Source of the DNA: Nocardioides pini
Lineage (GTDB): Bacteria; Actinomycetota; Actinomycetes; Propionibacteriales; Nocardioidaceae
NCBI RefSeq assembly: GCF_026712185.1
Contig: NZ_JAPPUX010000004.1
Coordinates: forward strand, 186,001 to 250,000
Length of the DNA: 64,000 nt
Reading direction: 5' to 3'
Part shown: positions 9,007-18,883 of the stretch, piece after piece
Position numbering within the stretch: position 1 is the stretch's first letter
Layout: each line of letters begins with the position of its first letter
The notes under the pieces: generated by a model
Seen by the model: only the letters and a program-made list of their open reading frames with translations
What the model was told of the DNA's origin: nothing
The model's database searches: none
Made by a program: the position numbers and the translations under genes

Positions 9007-10130
9007 GCCGGCTCCTCCGTCATCTCGATTGTCTCCAGCAGGGCCTTCCTGAAGGCCGCCATCTCCTCGGCCGTGCCGATCGACACGCGCAGCCATCCGT
9101 CGGGACCCGTCTCGCGGATCAGCACGCCGCGCTCGACGAGACCCTGCCAGACCGCGTGGCGGTCGGCGAACCGGCCGAACAGCGCGAAGTTGGCGTCGGA
9201 GTCGGCGACCTCGAGTCCCTGGTCGCGCAGCCATGCCACCGTCGCGTCCCGCTCGGCGCGCAGGTCGTCGACCTTGCCGAGCAGCTCGGGGGCGTGCCGC
9301 AGGGCCGCAAGCGCGGTCGCCTGGGTGACGGCCGAGAGGTGGTAGGGCAGCCGGACGACCCGGATCGCGTCGCAGATCGCGGGGTCGGCGGCGAGGTAGC
9401 CGAGACGCGCCCCGGCCAGGGCGAACGCCTTGCTCATGGTGCGCGTCACGACGAGGTTGCGGTGCCGCGGCAGCAGCTCGAGCGCGCTCGGGGTGCCGGC
9501 GCGGCGGAACTCGCCGTAGGCCTCGTCGACGACGATGATGCCGCCGGGCTCGTAGGACGCGGCGGCCTCGCACAGCATCGTGACCGCCTCGGGCGGCAGC
9601 GCGGTCCCGGTCGGGTTGTTGGGGCTCGGCAGGAGCACGACCGAGGGACGGCGCTCCTCCACCAGCCGGCGCGCGGCGTCGAGGTCGAGGGAGAAGTCCT
9701 CGGCCCGGTGCCCGGCCACCCACTCGGTCATCGTGTCGCGGGCGTACTCGGGGTACATCGAGTACGTCGGCGCGAACGAGAGGGCGACGCGCCCCGGACC
9801 GCCGAAGGCCTGCAGCAGCTGCAGCATCACCTCGTTGGACCCGTTGGCCGCCCACACCATGTCGGGCGTGATGCCCGACCCGCCGGAGGTGTCGAGGTAC
9901 GCCGCCAGCGCGGTGCGCAGCTCGACGAACTCGCGGTCGGGGTAGCGGTTGAGCGACACCGCGGCCTCTCCCACCGAACGGGAGATGTCGGCGGCCGCCT
10001 CGGTCGAGGGACCGTAGGGGTTCTCGTTGACGTTGAGCTGCACGGGTGCCTGCTCCAGCGTCAGCTGGGGCGCACCGTAGGGCTCGATCCCCCGCAGCTC
10101 GTCACGCAGCGGGGGGAACGGCCCGCTCAC
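9003..10130 (-). CDS. hisC: histidinol-phosphate aminotransferase
   Basis: A 375-aa fold type I PLP enzyme that transaminates imidazole acetol phosphate to histidinol phosphate. Visible motifs: [11 protein letters not shown] near the N terminus, [22 protein letters not shown], and [18 protein letters not shown] with the PLP-binding Lys; substrate-binding Arg lies in WLRVSIGT. It starts at a GTG overlapping the hisD stop. Three enzymes in consecutive or near-consecutive steps are translationally coupled here. Confidence 0.96.
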   Translation of the reverse strand: MSGPFPPLRDELRGIEPYGAPQLTLEQAPVQLNVNENPYGPSTEAAADISRSVGEAAVSLNRYPDREFVELRTALAAYLDTSGGSGITPDMVWAANGSNEVMLQLLQAFGGPGRVALSFAPTYSMYPEYARDTMTEWVAGHRAEDFSLDLDAARRLVEERRPSVVLLPSPNNPTGTALPPEAVTMLCEAAASYEPGGIIVVDEAYGEFRRAGTPSALELLPRHRNLVVTRTMSKAFALAGARLGYLAADPAICDAIRVVRLPYHLSAVTQATALAALRHAPELLGKVDDLRAERDATVAWLRDQGLEVADSDANFALFGRFADRHAVWQGLVERGVLIRETGPDGWLRVSIGTAEEMAAFRKALLETIEMTEEPA

Positions 10131-11449
10131 CGGCGGGACCGGTCGCTGTCGAATCGGACGCTGACCGCTTGGCCGTGGCCCGGCAGGTCCTCCGCCTCGG
10201 CCAGCGTCACGACGTGGTCGGCGACCTCGGCGAGCGCGTCGCGCGAGTAGTCGATGACGTGCACCGACTTGGTGAACGCCCGCACGGACAGCCCGCTGGA
10301 GTGGCAGGCGCAGCCCGCCGTCGGCAGCACGTGGTTCGAGCCCGCGCAGTAGTCGCCGAGCGACACCGGCGACCAGGCGCCGACGAAGATCGCCCCGGCG
10401 TTGCGGACGCGCGCGGCGTGGGCGGCGGCGTCGCGGGTGACGACCTCGAGGTGCTCGGCGGCGTAGGCGTCGACGACGGCGACGCCCTGGTCCATGTCGT
10501 CGACCAGCACGATCGCGGACTGCCGCCCGCCCAGCGCCGTGCGGATGCGCTCGGTGTGACGGGTGGCGAAGACCTGCTTGTCGAGCTCGGCCTCCACCGC
10601 GTCGGCGAGCTCGAGCGAGTCCGTGACCAGCACCGACGCCGCCATCGGGTCGTGCTCGGCCTGGCTGACCATGTCGGCGGCGACGAACGCGGCCTCGGCG
10701 CTGTCGTCGGCCAGGATCGCGATCTCGGTGGGGCCGGCCTCGGAGTCGATGCCGACGACCCCGCGCAGCAGGCGCTTGGCCGCCGCGACGTAGATGTTGC
10801 CCGGCCCGGTGACGAGGTCGACCCGCGCGCACGGACCGGCGCCGTAGGCGAACATCGCGATCGCCTGCGCGCCGCCGACGGCGTAGACCTCGTCCACGCC
10901 GAGCAGGGCGCACGCCGCCAGGATGGTCGGCTCCGGCAGGCCGCCGCGGTCCTTCTGCGGCGGGCTCGCCAGCGCGATCGACCGCACGCCGGCGACCTGG
11001 GCCGGGACGACGTTCATCACCACGCTGCTCACCAGCGGGGCGAGGCCGCCGGGCACGTAGAGGCCGACGCGGTCGATGGGGACCTTGCGGTGGGTGACGG
11101 TCGCGCCCGGGGCGACCTGGCTCGTGACGTCGCGCTCGAGCTCCGCCTCGCACGTGGCACGCAGGCGGCGGATCGACTCCTCGAGCCCGGCGCGGACCGC
11201 CGGGTCCAGCGCCTCGAGCGCGGTCGTGAGCGCCTCGCGCGGGACCGCGATGTCGTCGCTTCGAACGCCGTCGAAGCGGGCGGAGAAGTCCGTGATCGCC
11301 TCCACGCCGCGTGCGCGCACCGCGTCGAGGATCGGCTGCACCTGATGCGTGGCGGCCTCGACGTCGAACTCGGCGCGAGGCACGCTCGCGCGGTAGTCGA
11401 CGGACGCCGCGTCGGCGCCCCTCAGGTCGATGCGACGGATCAGGGACAT
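10127..11449 (-). CDS. hisD: histidinol dehydrogenase
   Basis: A 440-aa NAD- and Zn-dependent enzyme that carries out the last two steps of histidine synthesis (histidinol to histidine). It shows [32 protein letters not shown], a catalytic His region [12 protein letters not shown] and [26 protein letters not shown]. It is first in the operon and has a -10-like TAGAAT 6 nt before its ATG. Length is normal for the family. Confidence 0.97.
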   Translation of the reverse strand: MSLIRRIDLRGADAASVDYRASVPRAEFDVEAATHQVQPILDAVRARGVEAITDFSARFDGVRSDDIAVPREALTTALEALDPAVRAGLEESIRRLRATCEAELERDVTSQVAPGATVTHRKVPIDRVGLYVPGGLAPLVSSVVMNVVPAQVAGVRSIALASPPQKDRGGLPEPTILAACALLGVDEVYAVGGAQAIAMFAYGAGPCARVDLVTGPGNIYVAAAKRLLRGVVGIDSEAGPTEIAILADDSAEAAFVAADMVSQAEHDPMAASVLVTDSLELADAVEAELDKQVFATRHTERIRTALGGRQSAIVLVDDMDQGVAVVDAYAAEHLEVVTRDAAAHAARVRNAGAIFVGAWSPVSLGDYCAGSNHVLPTAGCACHSSGLSVRAFTKSVHVIDYSRDALAEVADHVVTLAEAEDLPGHGQAVSVRFDSDRSRR

Positions 11450-11455
11450 GCCCTG

Positions 11456-11461
11456 ATTCTA
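11456..11461 (-). promoter_or_regulatory. -10 element (TAGAAT) of the his operon, probable leaderless hisD
   Basis: TAGAAT on the minus strand ends 6 nt before hisD ATG, the classic spacing of a leaderless actinobacterial mRNA. The -35 region is poor (TTCGGG at 18 bp). No attenuator or T-box fits in so short a leader. Confidence 0.5.
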
Positions 11462-11514
11462 GGTTCCCCCGCGGGTCGACCCGAAGTCGCGGGCCCGGGG
11501 TGGACACCGGCCAC

Positions 11515-11520
11515 TAGTGT
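11515..11520 (+). promoter_or_regulatory. -10-like TAGTGT of the LON-domain gene
   Basis: TAGTGT ends 7 nt before the chosen GTG at 11528 and is divergent from the his promoter within a 78-bp gap. Confidence 0.4.
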
Positions 11521-11527
11521 CGTGGGT

Positions 11528-12193
11528 GTGAGCGACCCCCTGCCGATGTTCCCGCTGAGCACCGTGGTGTTCCCGGGCATGAGCGTGCCGCTCCACGTCT
11601 TCGAGGACCGCTACCGGATGCTCGTGCGCCACCTCCTCGAGGAGGAGGACCCCGCGCAACGCGTCTTCGGCACCGTCGCGATCCGCGAGGGCTACGAGGT
11701 CGGCGACCACGGCGCCCAGTCGGTCTACCGCGTCGGCTGCGTGCTGCAGCTCACCGAGGTCGACCGGCGCGAGGACGGCACCTTCGACATCGTCGCCGTC
11801 GCCCGCGAGCGACTGGTGCTCGAGGAGATGCAGCGCGGTGGCGACTACCCGCAGGGCCTCGCCGTCGTGCTGCCGGAGCCGGAGGTGGACGTGCCCGCCG
11901 AGGTCCTCGAGCGGGCCCGCGCCACCTTCACCGCGTTCCGGGCAGCGATGACCGAGCTCCAGGGCGACCCGTTCAGCGGCACGCTCCCCCGCGACCCGGA
12001 CTACCTCGCCTGGACGCTGTCCGCGCTCGCACCGCTGCCCATGGCCGAGCGGCAGTCGCTGCTCGAGGCGGAGGACGCCACCGAGCGGCTCACCCTCGTG
12101 ACCCGGATGCTGACCGAGGAGCTCCGCGCGATCAACGTCATCCCGTCGCTGCCGGCCACCCAGGTGGCCCGCACCGCCTGGTCCCCCAACTGA
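11528..12193 (+). CDS. LON peptidase substrate-binding (N-terminal) domain protein
   Basis: A 221-aa protein with the stand-alone Lon N-terminal domain: LPMFPLSTVVFPGMSVPLHVFEDRYRMLVRHLL at the start, then a beta-rich core (GTVAIREGYEVGDHG; VGCVLQLTEVDRREDGTFDIVAVARERLVL) and a helical tail with TRMLTEELRAINVIPSLP. It has no AAA or protease domain, so it is not a Lon protease; such proteins are of unknown role and may act as adaptors. The GTG start is supported by the nearby -10-like hexamer and by the family start (VSDPLPMFPL). Confidence 0.88.
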   Translation: MSDPLPMFPLSTVVFPGMSVPLHVFEDRYRMLVRHLLEEEDPAQRVFGTVAIREGYEVGDHGAQSVYRVGCVLQLTEVDRREDGTFDIVAVARERLVLEEMQRGGDYPQGLAVVLPEPEVDVPAEVLERARATFTAFRAAMTELQGDPFSGTLPRDPDYLAWTLSALAPLPMAERQSLLEAEDATERLTLVTRMLTEELRAINVIPSLPATQVARTAWSPN

Positions 12194-12206
12194 CGAGGGC
12201 CCGCGG

Positions 12207-12698
12207 ATGGTGAAGAAGGCCCGTGGCGCGGGTGGTACGCCGGCCACGGTCGCCCTGACGGCCGCGGGCATCGCCTTCGAGGTGCGGACCTACGAGCACG
12301 ACCCGCGGGCGACGTCGTACGGGCTGGAGGCCGCCGAGGCGCTCGACGTCGACCCTGCCCGGGTCTTCAAGACGCTCCTCGCCTCGCTCGACGGCTCCCT
12401 CGTCGTCGGGATCGTGCCGGTCACCGGCCAGCTCGACCTCAAGGCGCTGGCACGTGCCCTCGGCGGCAGCAAGGCCGTGATGGCCGAGGTGGTGGCCGCG
12501 GAGCGCGCCACCGGCTACGTCGCCGGCGGGATCTCGCCGGTCGGGCAGAAGCGTCGGCACCCCACGGTGCTCGACGCCTCGGCGCTCGACCACGACACGA
12601 TCCTGGTCTCCGGCGGACGGCGCGGGTTCGACATCGAGCTGGCGCCGCCGGACCTGGTGGCGATCACCGGAGCGGTGACCGCCACCATCGGCCGCTGA
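12207..12698 (+). CDS. ybaK: YbaK/EbsC-type Cys-tRNA(Pro) deacylase
   Basis: A 163-aa protein of the YbaK family, which hydrolyses cysteine mischarged on tRNA(Pro). Typical pieces are GIAFEVRTYEHDP, ARVFKTLLASLDGSLVVGIVPVTGQLDLKALA with the active-site Lys, and GYVAGGISPVGQKRRHPTVLDASA, where the GxxSPxG motif lies. C-terminal SGGRRGFDIELAPPDLVAIT closes the fold. It starts 13 bp after the LON gene, probably co-transcribed, and converges on the DUF3352 gene with 11 bp between stops. Confidence 0.93.
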   Translation: MVKKARGAGGTPATVALTAAGIAFEVRTYEHDPRATSYGLEAAEALDVDPARVFKTLLASLDGSLVVGIVPVTGQLDLKALARALGGSKAVMAEVVAAERATGYVAGGISPVGQKRRHPTVLDASALDHDTILVSGGRRGFDIELAPPDLVAITGAVTATIGR

Positions 12699-12709
12699 GG
12701 CGACCGCGG

Positions 12710-14476
12710 TCAGTCGGTGGTGACCTTCAGGAGTCCGTGGACGACGTCGCCGTCGACCCAGCCGCTGATGCCGAGGGCCGAGAGCGGCTCGACGTTCTTG
12801 CTGACGTCCGGCGAGTCACCGGTCAGCCGGACCAGCCAGTCGTCGTCGGCGTCGAAGTTGACGAAGAGCACCGACTGGGCCTCGTCGGACTCGACGACCT
12901 CCGAGTAGGCGGCGCTGTCACCGAGGCTGCCGCCACCCTCGAGCTCGCCGCGGTAGCCCTCCTGCAGCGCCAGGACGGCGTACCCGTCGCCCTCGGTCAC
13001 CTGCATGAACTCCGCCGCCTCGGGACCTGCCTGCTCGGCGATCTTGTCGAGCACGGCCTGGATCTCGTCGGGGTCGCCGTCGATCCGGATGCCCACCGGC
13101 ACCTCGCCCGGGCCGCCGTTGGCCACCGCGTCGGGGTCGAGGCCACTGCCCAGGGAGACGGTGACACCCTCGCCGAGGAGGGTCTCGAGGTCCTCGGGGA
13201 AGGCGAGGCCGGTCTCGGACTCGAACTGCGCGAGCTCCTCGTCGATCGTCGCGCTGTCCTCGGGGAGGCTGCGCTTGACGTAGTCGAGCACCGCGCCGGC
13301 CCAGCCCTCCTCGAGGGACATGCCGAACGCGGCGACGGTGTCGTCCGGCAGGCCGGCGATCATGTCGGCGCCGTTCTGGCTGTCCATGAACTTCGTCAGG
13401 TCGGGCTGGTAGTTGGAGACGGCGTACTCGACCTCGACCGCGCCGTCGTCGAACCGGACGGTCGCCGCCATGCCGTCGAAGTCGTCGATGATCTGCTGGA
13501 GCTCCGCCGGCACCTCCTCGGTCGGCGCCGTGGTGTCCGAGGTGTCACCCGTCGTCGAGAAGCACGCGTCGATCTCCTCGCTCGTGGTGGCGCTGTCGAT
13601 GCACTCCGGGTCGAACATCTCCGGCGAGTCCGAGGACAGGTCCTCACCGAGCGCAGCGCCCGGCATGCCCATCATCCCCATGCCGCCCATGCCGCCGAGC
13701 TCGTCGAGGTACTTGGTGGCGCCCTTGCCGACGTACATCGACATGAAGCCGTCGTCACCCGCCTCGCCGGTCCACTTCCCGAAGGCGGCGTCGCCCGCGA
13801 GCGTCGAACCGTCGGCCGCGTCGACGACCTTCTGGGCGACCTCCGGCGTCTCCGCGACGACGATCCAGTCGCCGTCGACGACCCAGCCACCCACGTCGCC
13901 CTCGGAGCCCTCGGAGCCCTCGGAGCCCTCGCCGCCGCCGCACGCGTCGACCAGCGCCGCGAGCCCGTCCTCCGCCTTGCCGGCGTCGGTGGTCTGCACG
14001 ACCCCGACCGGGGTCGGCTCGTCCTCGCCGAGGTCGACGACCGCCATCGCCGCGCGGGAGCCCAGCCACGGCTTGACGTCGGCGTCGTAGTCGAGGCCCT
14101 CGCACTCACCGGAGGAGGTGACCTCCTCGAAGAGGCGCTCGCGCAGGTCGTCGTCGGTCTTCAGGTCGATCGCGTCGGTGAAGCCGGGGAACTTGCGCAG
14201 CGTCTTGATGGCCTCGATCTTCTGGCCGCCGCTCGGGTCGAGGTCGACGCTGAGGTAGGCGACCGTCGAGGCGGGCAGCGCCTCCGCCGGCTGCGCGCCG
14301 GTGGAGAAGAAGCTGGTCGCCGCCCAGGCGCCGCCGGCGACGACCGCACCCCCGGCGACGATCGCACCCACCGCGATCAGCCGCTTCTTGTTGTCGTTGT
14401 CGGGCGCGGTCTGCGCCGGCGCCGATCCGTCGAGGTACTCAGGCCCGTCGGCCGGACCGCCCGGTGTCATGCTCAT
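12710..14476 (-). CDS. DUF3352 domain-containing membrane-anchored protein
   Basis: A 588-aa protein with a Pro/Asp-rich cytosolic start, one membrane helix (KKRLIAVGAIVAGGAVVAGGAWAA) and a large acidic outside part. That part begins PASTVAYLSVDLDPSGGQKIEAIKTLRKFP, the DUF3352 signature. Other blocks are CEGLDYDADVKPWLGSRAAMAVVD and GLAFPEDLETLLGEGVTVSLGSGLDP. Function is unknown for the family. A short GSE repeat (9-bp units near 13905-13933) and a Met/Gly-rich patch (GGMGGMGMMGMPG) are low-complexity features. The start follows a GGGGGAG ribosome-binding site. Confidence 0.85.
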   Translation of the reverse strand: MSMTPGGPADGPEYLDGSAPAQTAPDNDNKKRLIAVGAIVAGGAVVAGGAWAATSFFSTGAQPAEALPASTVAYLSVDLDPSGGQKIEAIKTLRKFPGFTDAIDLKTDDDLRERLFEEVTSSGECEGLDYDADVKPWLGSRAAMAVVDLGEDEPTPVGVVQTTDAGKAEDGLAALVDACGGGEGSEGSEGSEGDVGGWVVDGDWIVVAETPEVAQKVVDAADGSTLAGDAAFGKWTGEAGDDGFMSMYVGKGATKYLDELGGMGGMGMMGMPGAALGEDLSSDSPEMFDPECIDSATTSEEIDACFSTTGDTSDTTAPTEEVPAELQQIIDDFDGMAATVRFDDGAVEVEYAVSNYQPDLTKFMDSQNGADMIAGLPDDTVAAFGMSLEEGWAGAVLDYVKRSLPEDSATIDEELAQFESETGLAFPEDLETLLGEGVTVSLGSGLDPDAVANGGPGEVPVGIRIDGDPDEIQAVLDKIAEQAGPEAAEFMQVTEGDGYAVLALQEGYRGELEGGGSLGDSAAYSEVVESDEAQSVLFVNFDADDDWLVRLTGDSPDVSKNVEPLSALGISGWVDGDVVHGLLKVTTD

Positions 14477-14544
14477 GTCGTTCTGCTCCCCCGTTGCACG
14501 GGTCCCGACCACGTCGGGACTGCCCACTTGCGGGCGGCGCAAGC

Positions 14545-15141
14545 CTACCCACGTGGACGCCGGGCGAACCCCCAGTTCCCCAAGAGATAGGACCCGACCA
14601 GACCGGCCATGGCACCGGCGGGCAGGACGACCAGTGCGGTGGAGTGCCACCGCACGCGGCCGCGGTCGGGGGCGGTCAGGCCCAGGTCCCCGGGCAGCGG
14701 TGTGTAGTCGGGCTGACCCGCCGCCAGCGCCTGCGGGTCGGGCGGGCCGAGCGCGCTCCCGACGGCGTACATCACGACGGCGGCGACGGCCGCCGAGACG
14801 AGCACCGCCACCACCGTCACGGTCTCGTGACCGCGCCACAGGCCCACCAGCACGGCGAGCACCAGACCGAGCGGGAACGCGATCAGGACGAACAGGGCGA
14901 TGCCCTCGAAGGAGAAGTCGGGACCGGCCGGCTCGAGGTACCAGCGACCGTCGTAGGCCAGTCCGGTCGGCGCCTGCCACAGCCGCTCCCACAGCACGCC
15001 ACCGGCCGCTCCCGCGGCGACGAAGAGCGCGAGCACCGACCCGACGCGCAGCAGCAGCCGACGCGTCGTGCCGGTCGCATCGTCAGGTCCGTCAGGTCCG
15101 TCAGGGGCGTGCTGGCCGACGGCGGGCGTCATGTCGCTCAT
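14545..15141 (-). CDS. four-helix integral membrane protein of unknown function
   Basis: A 198-aa protein with an acidic, Gly/Pro/Asp-rich N terminus and four hydrophobic segments: LLLRVGSVLALFVAAGAAGGVLW, GIALFVLIAFPLGLVLAVLVGLW, TVVAVLVSAAVAAVVMYAVGSAL and a last one ending AGAMAGLVGSYLLG. Its ATG overlaps the dnaE1 stop (ATGA), so it should be co-expressed with the replicase. The outside loop between helices 1 and 2 carries WYLEPAGPDFSFEG. It may belong to the DUF2567 group, but I am not sure. Confidence 0.75.
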   Translation of the reverse strand: MSDMTPAVGQHAPDGPDGPDDATGTTRRLLLRVGSVLALFVAAGAAGGVLWERLWQAPTGLAYDGRWYLEPAGPDFSFEGIALFVLIAFPLGLVLAVLVGLWRGHETVTVVAVLVSAAVAAVVMYAVGSALGPPDPQALAAGQPDYTPLPGDLGLTAPDRGRVRWHSTALVVLPAGAMAGLVGSYLLGNWGFARRPRG

Positions 15142-18100
15142 CCGGTCAGGCAGCCGGGCCCGAGCAGCTGCTTGAGGTCGGCGAACAGCGCCGGGCTCGG
15201 GCTGACGCGCAGGTTGTCGTCGAGGCGCAGCACCTTGGTCGAGCTCCGGGTCAGCAGCCGCAGCTGGACCTCGGTCATCCCGGGGTGGGTGCCGAGGACG
15301 TCGCGCAGCTGGGCGACGACCGGTGGGGTGCACCGGGTCGACGGGAGGCTGATGACGACCGGGCCTGTGGGTCCCTGGGTCAGGTCGGGCGCCGTGACCT
15401 CCTGGGCGCGGAGCTCGGGCTGGTCCTTGTCGCGGGAGAGCTGCCCCTTGATCCGCACGATGTTGTCCTCGACGAGCAGGGTCGAGGCCAGCGCGTAGGA
15501 GCTCGGGAAGAGCAGCACGTCGATCGCGCCGTCGAGGTCCTCCAGCGTGATGGTCGCCCACGGGTCGCCCCGCTTGGTGATCCTGCGCGCGACCGACGTG
15601 ATCAGGCCGCTGACCGTGATCGTGGAGTTGTGCGGCCGGTCCTCGTCGAGCATGAGCTGGCCGATGGTGCAGTCGGTGCCCTGGGAGAGGACGTGCTCGA
15701 GGCCGAGGAGCGGGTGGTCGGAGACGTAGAGGCCGAGCATCTCGCGCTCGTGGCCGAGCAGCGTCATCTTGTCCCAGTCCTCGACGTCCGGGATCACGAC
15801 CGTCGCACCGGCACCGCCCACGTCGTCGGGCATCAGCATGTCGATCAGCGAGTCCTGCCCGCTCTCGTCGTCCTTCTTCGCCTGGACGTACTTCTCGACG
15901 GCGTCCTCGTGGATGATCGAGAGCGCCCGACGCCGGTGCTTCATGTCGTCGTAGGCGCCGGCCTTGATGAGCGAGTCCACGACGCGCTTGTTGCAGACCA
16001 GCGCCGGGACCTTGTCCATGAAGTCGTTGAAGTCGGTGTAGCGGCCCTTCTCCTCGCGGGCACCGACGATGCGGTCGACGACGTTGCTGCCGACGTTGCG
16101 CACGGCGGTGAGGCCGAAGCGGATGTCGTTGCCCACCGGCGTGAAGTTCGCGTGCGACTCGTTGACGTCCGGCGGCAGCACCTGGATCTTCATGCGCCGG
16201 CACTCGTTGAGGTAGATCGCCATCTTGTCCTTGTCGTCCTTGACGGACGTCAGGAGCGCGGCCATGTACTCGGCGGGGTAGTTGGCCTTGAGGTAGGCGG
16301 TCCAGTAGGTGATGACGCCGTAGGCCGCGGAGTGCGACTTGTTGAAGGCGTAGTCGGAGAACGGGAGCAGGATCTCCCACAGCTTGTCGATCGCGACCTG
16401 CGGGAAGTTGCGCTCGAGCATGCCGGCCTGGAAGCCGGCGTACTGCTTGTCGAGCTCCTCCTTCTTCTTCTTGCCCATCGCGCGGCGGAGGTTGTCGGCA
16501 GCACCCAGGGTGAAGCCCGCCAGCACCTGGGCGATCGCCATCACCTGCTCCTGGTAGACGATCAGGCCGTAGGTCTCCCCGAGGACCGGCTCGAGCGCCT
16601 CGGCGAGCGCGGGGTGGATCGGCTCGATCGCCTCGCGGCCGTTCTTGCGGCGGGCGTACTTGTTGTGGGAGTCGGCCCCCATCGGGCCGGGGCGGTAGAG
16701 CGCGCTTACGGCCGTGATGTCGGCGAAGGCATCGGGCTGCAGGGAGCGCAGCAGCGAGCGCATGCCCGAGCCGTCGAGCTGGAAGACGCCGAGCGTGTCG
16801 CCGCGGCCCATCAGCTCGTAGGTCGCCCGGTCGTCGAAGGGCAGCTCCTCCAGCACGACCGTCTCGTCGCGGTTGACCTGGATGTTGGCCAGCGCGTCCT
16901 CGAGGATGCGCAGGTTGGAGAGGCCGAGGAAGTCCATCTTGACGAGCCCGAGCGACTCGCACATCGGGTAGTCGAACTGGGTGATGACGGCGCCGTCCTG
17001 CGGGCGCGCCATGATCGGTACGACGTCGATGATCGGCTCGCTCGACATGATCACGCCGGCGGCGTGCACGCCCCAGTTGCGGATCTGGCCCTCGAGGCCG
17101 AGCGCGGTGTTGAAGATGGTGCGCACGTCGGGGTCGGAGTCGTGCAGGGCCCGGAACTCGCCGCCCTCGTTGTAGCGCTTGTGCTGGGGGTCGAAGATGT
17201 CCTTGAGCGCGACGCCCTTGCCCATCACGTCGGGCGGCAGCGCCTTGGTGATGCGGTCGGAGATCGCGAAGCCGTGGTCGAGGACGCGCGCGGCGTCCTT
17301 GATGGCGGCCTTGGCCTTGAGCCGGCCGAAGGTCGCGATCTGCGCCACCCGCTCGGTGCCGTACTTCTCGGTGACGTACTTGATGACCTCGCCGCGCCGG
17401 GCGTCGTCGAAGTCGATGTCGAAGTCGGGCATCGACGGGCGCTCGGGGTTGAGGAACCGCTCGAAGAACAGGCCGTGCTCGAGGGGGCAGAGGTCGGTGA
17501 TGCTCAACGCGTAGGCGGCGATCGAGCCCGCACCGGAGCCGCGGCCCGGTCCCACGCGGATGCCGTTGCGCTTGGACCACTGGATGAAGTCGGCGACCAC
17601 GAGGTAGTAGCCGCAGTAGCCCTTCTGGGAGATGACGCCGAGCTCCATCTCGACCCGGTCCTTGACCTCCTGGGTCAGCTGCTCACCGGGGTAGCGCGCC
17701 TCGATGCCCCGCCACACCTCCTTGCGGAACCAGCTCTCCTCGGTCTCGCTCTCGGGGACGTCGGCGCGAGCCATGTAGCCGCCGGTGGACTCGACGAACT
17801 CCACGTTGCACCGCTCGGCGATCTCGAGGGTGTTGTCGCAGCCGTCCGGGAACTCCGACCAGAGCTCGCGCATCTCCTGGGCGGACTTGACGTAGTAGCC
17901 GCCCCCGTCGAACTTCAGGCGGTTGGTGTCGGCCAGCCGCTTGCCCGAGGCGACGCAGATGAGGGCGTCCTGGCCGTCGGCGTCCTCGGGGTTGGTGTAG
18001 TGGGTGTCGTTGGTGACGATCGTCGGCAGGCCGAGCGTCCTGGCGATCTTGACCAGGTCCTCGCGGGTGGCCCGCTCGGCGGCGATGCCGTGGTCCATCA

Positions 18101-18701
18101 GCTCGAGGTAGAAGTTGTCCTTGCCGAAGATGTCCTGGAACTCGCCCGCGGCACGGAGCGCCTCGTCGTACTGGCCGAGCGTCAGCCGGGTCTGGATCTC
18201 GCCGGACAGGCACCCCGTGCTGGCGATGATCCCCTTGGAGTAGCGCTGGAGCAGCTCACGGTCCATGCGGGGCTTGTAGTAGTAGCCCTCGAGGCTGGCG
18301 AGGCTGGCGAGCCGGAAGAGGTTGTGCATGCCCTCGGTCGTCTCCGCCCACATGGTCATGTGGGTGTAGGCGCCACCGCCGGCGACGTCCTTGCCGCCCT
18401 CCTCCGCGAGGTCGCCCTGGCCCCAGCGGACCCGGCGGCGCTCGCCGCGCATCGTGCCCGGGGTGAGGTAGGCCTCGATGCCGATGATCGGCTTCACGCC
18501 GTGCTGCTTGGCCTTGCGGTAGAAGTCGTAGGCGCCGTGGAGGTTGCCGTGGTCGGTCATCGCGATGGCCGGCATGCCCAGCTCGCTGGTGCGCGCGAAG
18601 AGGCCGTCGAGCAACGACGCCCCGTCGAGCATGGAGTACTCGGTGTGCACGTGGAGGTGCACGAAGCTGTCCGCGGATCTGGTGGAGGAGCCGGACGACA
18701 T
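15138..18701 (-). CDS. dnaE: DNA polymerase III alpha subunit, main replicase DnaE1
   Basis: A 1187-aa C-family polymerase, normal actinobacterial DnaE1 length. The N-terminal PHP domain is intact in its metal ligands (SFVHLHVHTEYSMLDGAS; AIAMTDHGNLHG; GIIASTGCLSGEI; TNDTHY), consistent with the proofreading PHP exonuclease known for mycobacterial DnaE1. The palm catalytic aspartates are in PDFDIDFDD near residue 423. Helix-hairpin-helix and OB-fold regions follow (TITVSGLITSVARRITKRGDPWATITLEDLDGAIDVLLFP). An upstream -10-like TAGGCT at 18802-18807 would give a leader of about 95 nt. Confidence 0.97.
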   Translation of the reverse strand: MSSGSSTRSADSFVHLHVHTEYSMLDGASLLDGLFARTSELGMPAIAMTDHGNLHGAYDFYRKAKQHGVKPIIGIEAYLTPGTMRGERRRVRWGQGDLAEEGGKDVAGGGAYTHMTMWAETTEGMHNLFRLASLASLEGYYYKPRMDRELLQRYSKGIIASTGCLSGEIQTRLTLGQYDEALRAAGEFQDIFGKDNFYLELMDHGIAAERATREDLVKIARTLGLPTIVTNDTHYTNPEDADGQDALICVASGKRLADTNRLKFDGGGYYVKSAQEMRELWSEFPDGCDNTLEIAERCNVEFVESTGGYMARADVPESETEESWFRKEVWRGIEARYPGEQLTQEVKDRVEMELGVISQKGYCGYYLVVADFIQWSKRNGIRVGPGRGSGAGSIAAYALSITDLCPLEHGLFFERFLNPERPSMPDFDIDFDDARRGEVIKYVTEKYGTERVAQIATFGRLKAKAAIKDAARVLDHGFAISDRITKALPPDVMGKGVALKDIFDPQHKRYNEGGEFRALHDSDPDVRTIFNTALGLEGQIRNWGVHAAGVIMSSEPIIDVVPIMARPQDGAVITQFDYPMCESLGLVKMDFLGLSNLRILEDALANIQVNRDETVVLEELPFDDRATYELMGRGDTLGVFQLDGSGMRSLLRSLQPDAFADITAVSALYRPGPMGADSHNKYARRKNGREAIEPIHPALAEALEPVLGETYGLIVYQEQVMAIAQVLAGFTLGAADNLRRAMGKKKKEELDKQYAGFQAGMLERNFPQVAIDKLWEILLPFSDYAFNKSHSAAYGVITYWTAYLKANYPAEYMAALLTSVKDDKDKMAIYLNECRRMKIQVLPPDVNESHANFTPVGNDIRFGLTAVRNVGSNVVDRIVGAREEKGRYTDFNDFMDKVPALVCNKRVVDSLIKAGAYDDMKHRRRALSIIHEDAVEKYVQAKKDDESGQDSLIDMLMPDDVGGAGATVVIPDVEDWDKMTLLGHEREMLGLYVSDHPLLGLEHVLSQGTDCTIGQLMLDEDRPHNSTITVSGLITSVARRITKRGDPWATITLEDLDGAIDVLLFPSSYALASTLLVEDNIVRIKGQLSRDKDQPELRAQEVTAPDLTQGPTGPVVISLPSTRCTPPVVAQLRDVLGTHPGMTEVQLRLLTRSSTKVLRLDDNLRVSPSPALFADLKQLLGPGCLTG

Positions 18702-18883
18702 GGAGGAGACTTCCGCGCCTTTCGGGGTCGCTGAACGGGGTCGAACGTGGAGCCGTGCTGGCTGCGCAGCGGTGCATCCAGAAGGAGGGGGAAGAGCAGT
18801 CAGCCTACGTCAGTGTGCCCGGCCCCACCGACAGGACACACGACCCGATCCACACCGTGGCGGCCGGCAGCCGGTGGTGCCGC

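Noticed and set aside
13890..13940. A 9-bp minisatellite (GSE repeat) in the DUF3352 gene as a phase-variable site
   Set aside because: The unit is a multiple of 3, so copy changes would not shift the frame; treated as low-complexity protein sequence.
14301..18734. A 4.4-kb open frame on the plus strand opposite dnaE1
   Set aside because: High GC leaves antisense frames open; the translation is His/Asp/Val/Leu/Arg-rich with no family resemblance, while dnaE1 on the other strand is unmistakable.
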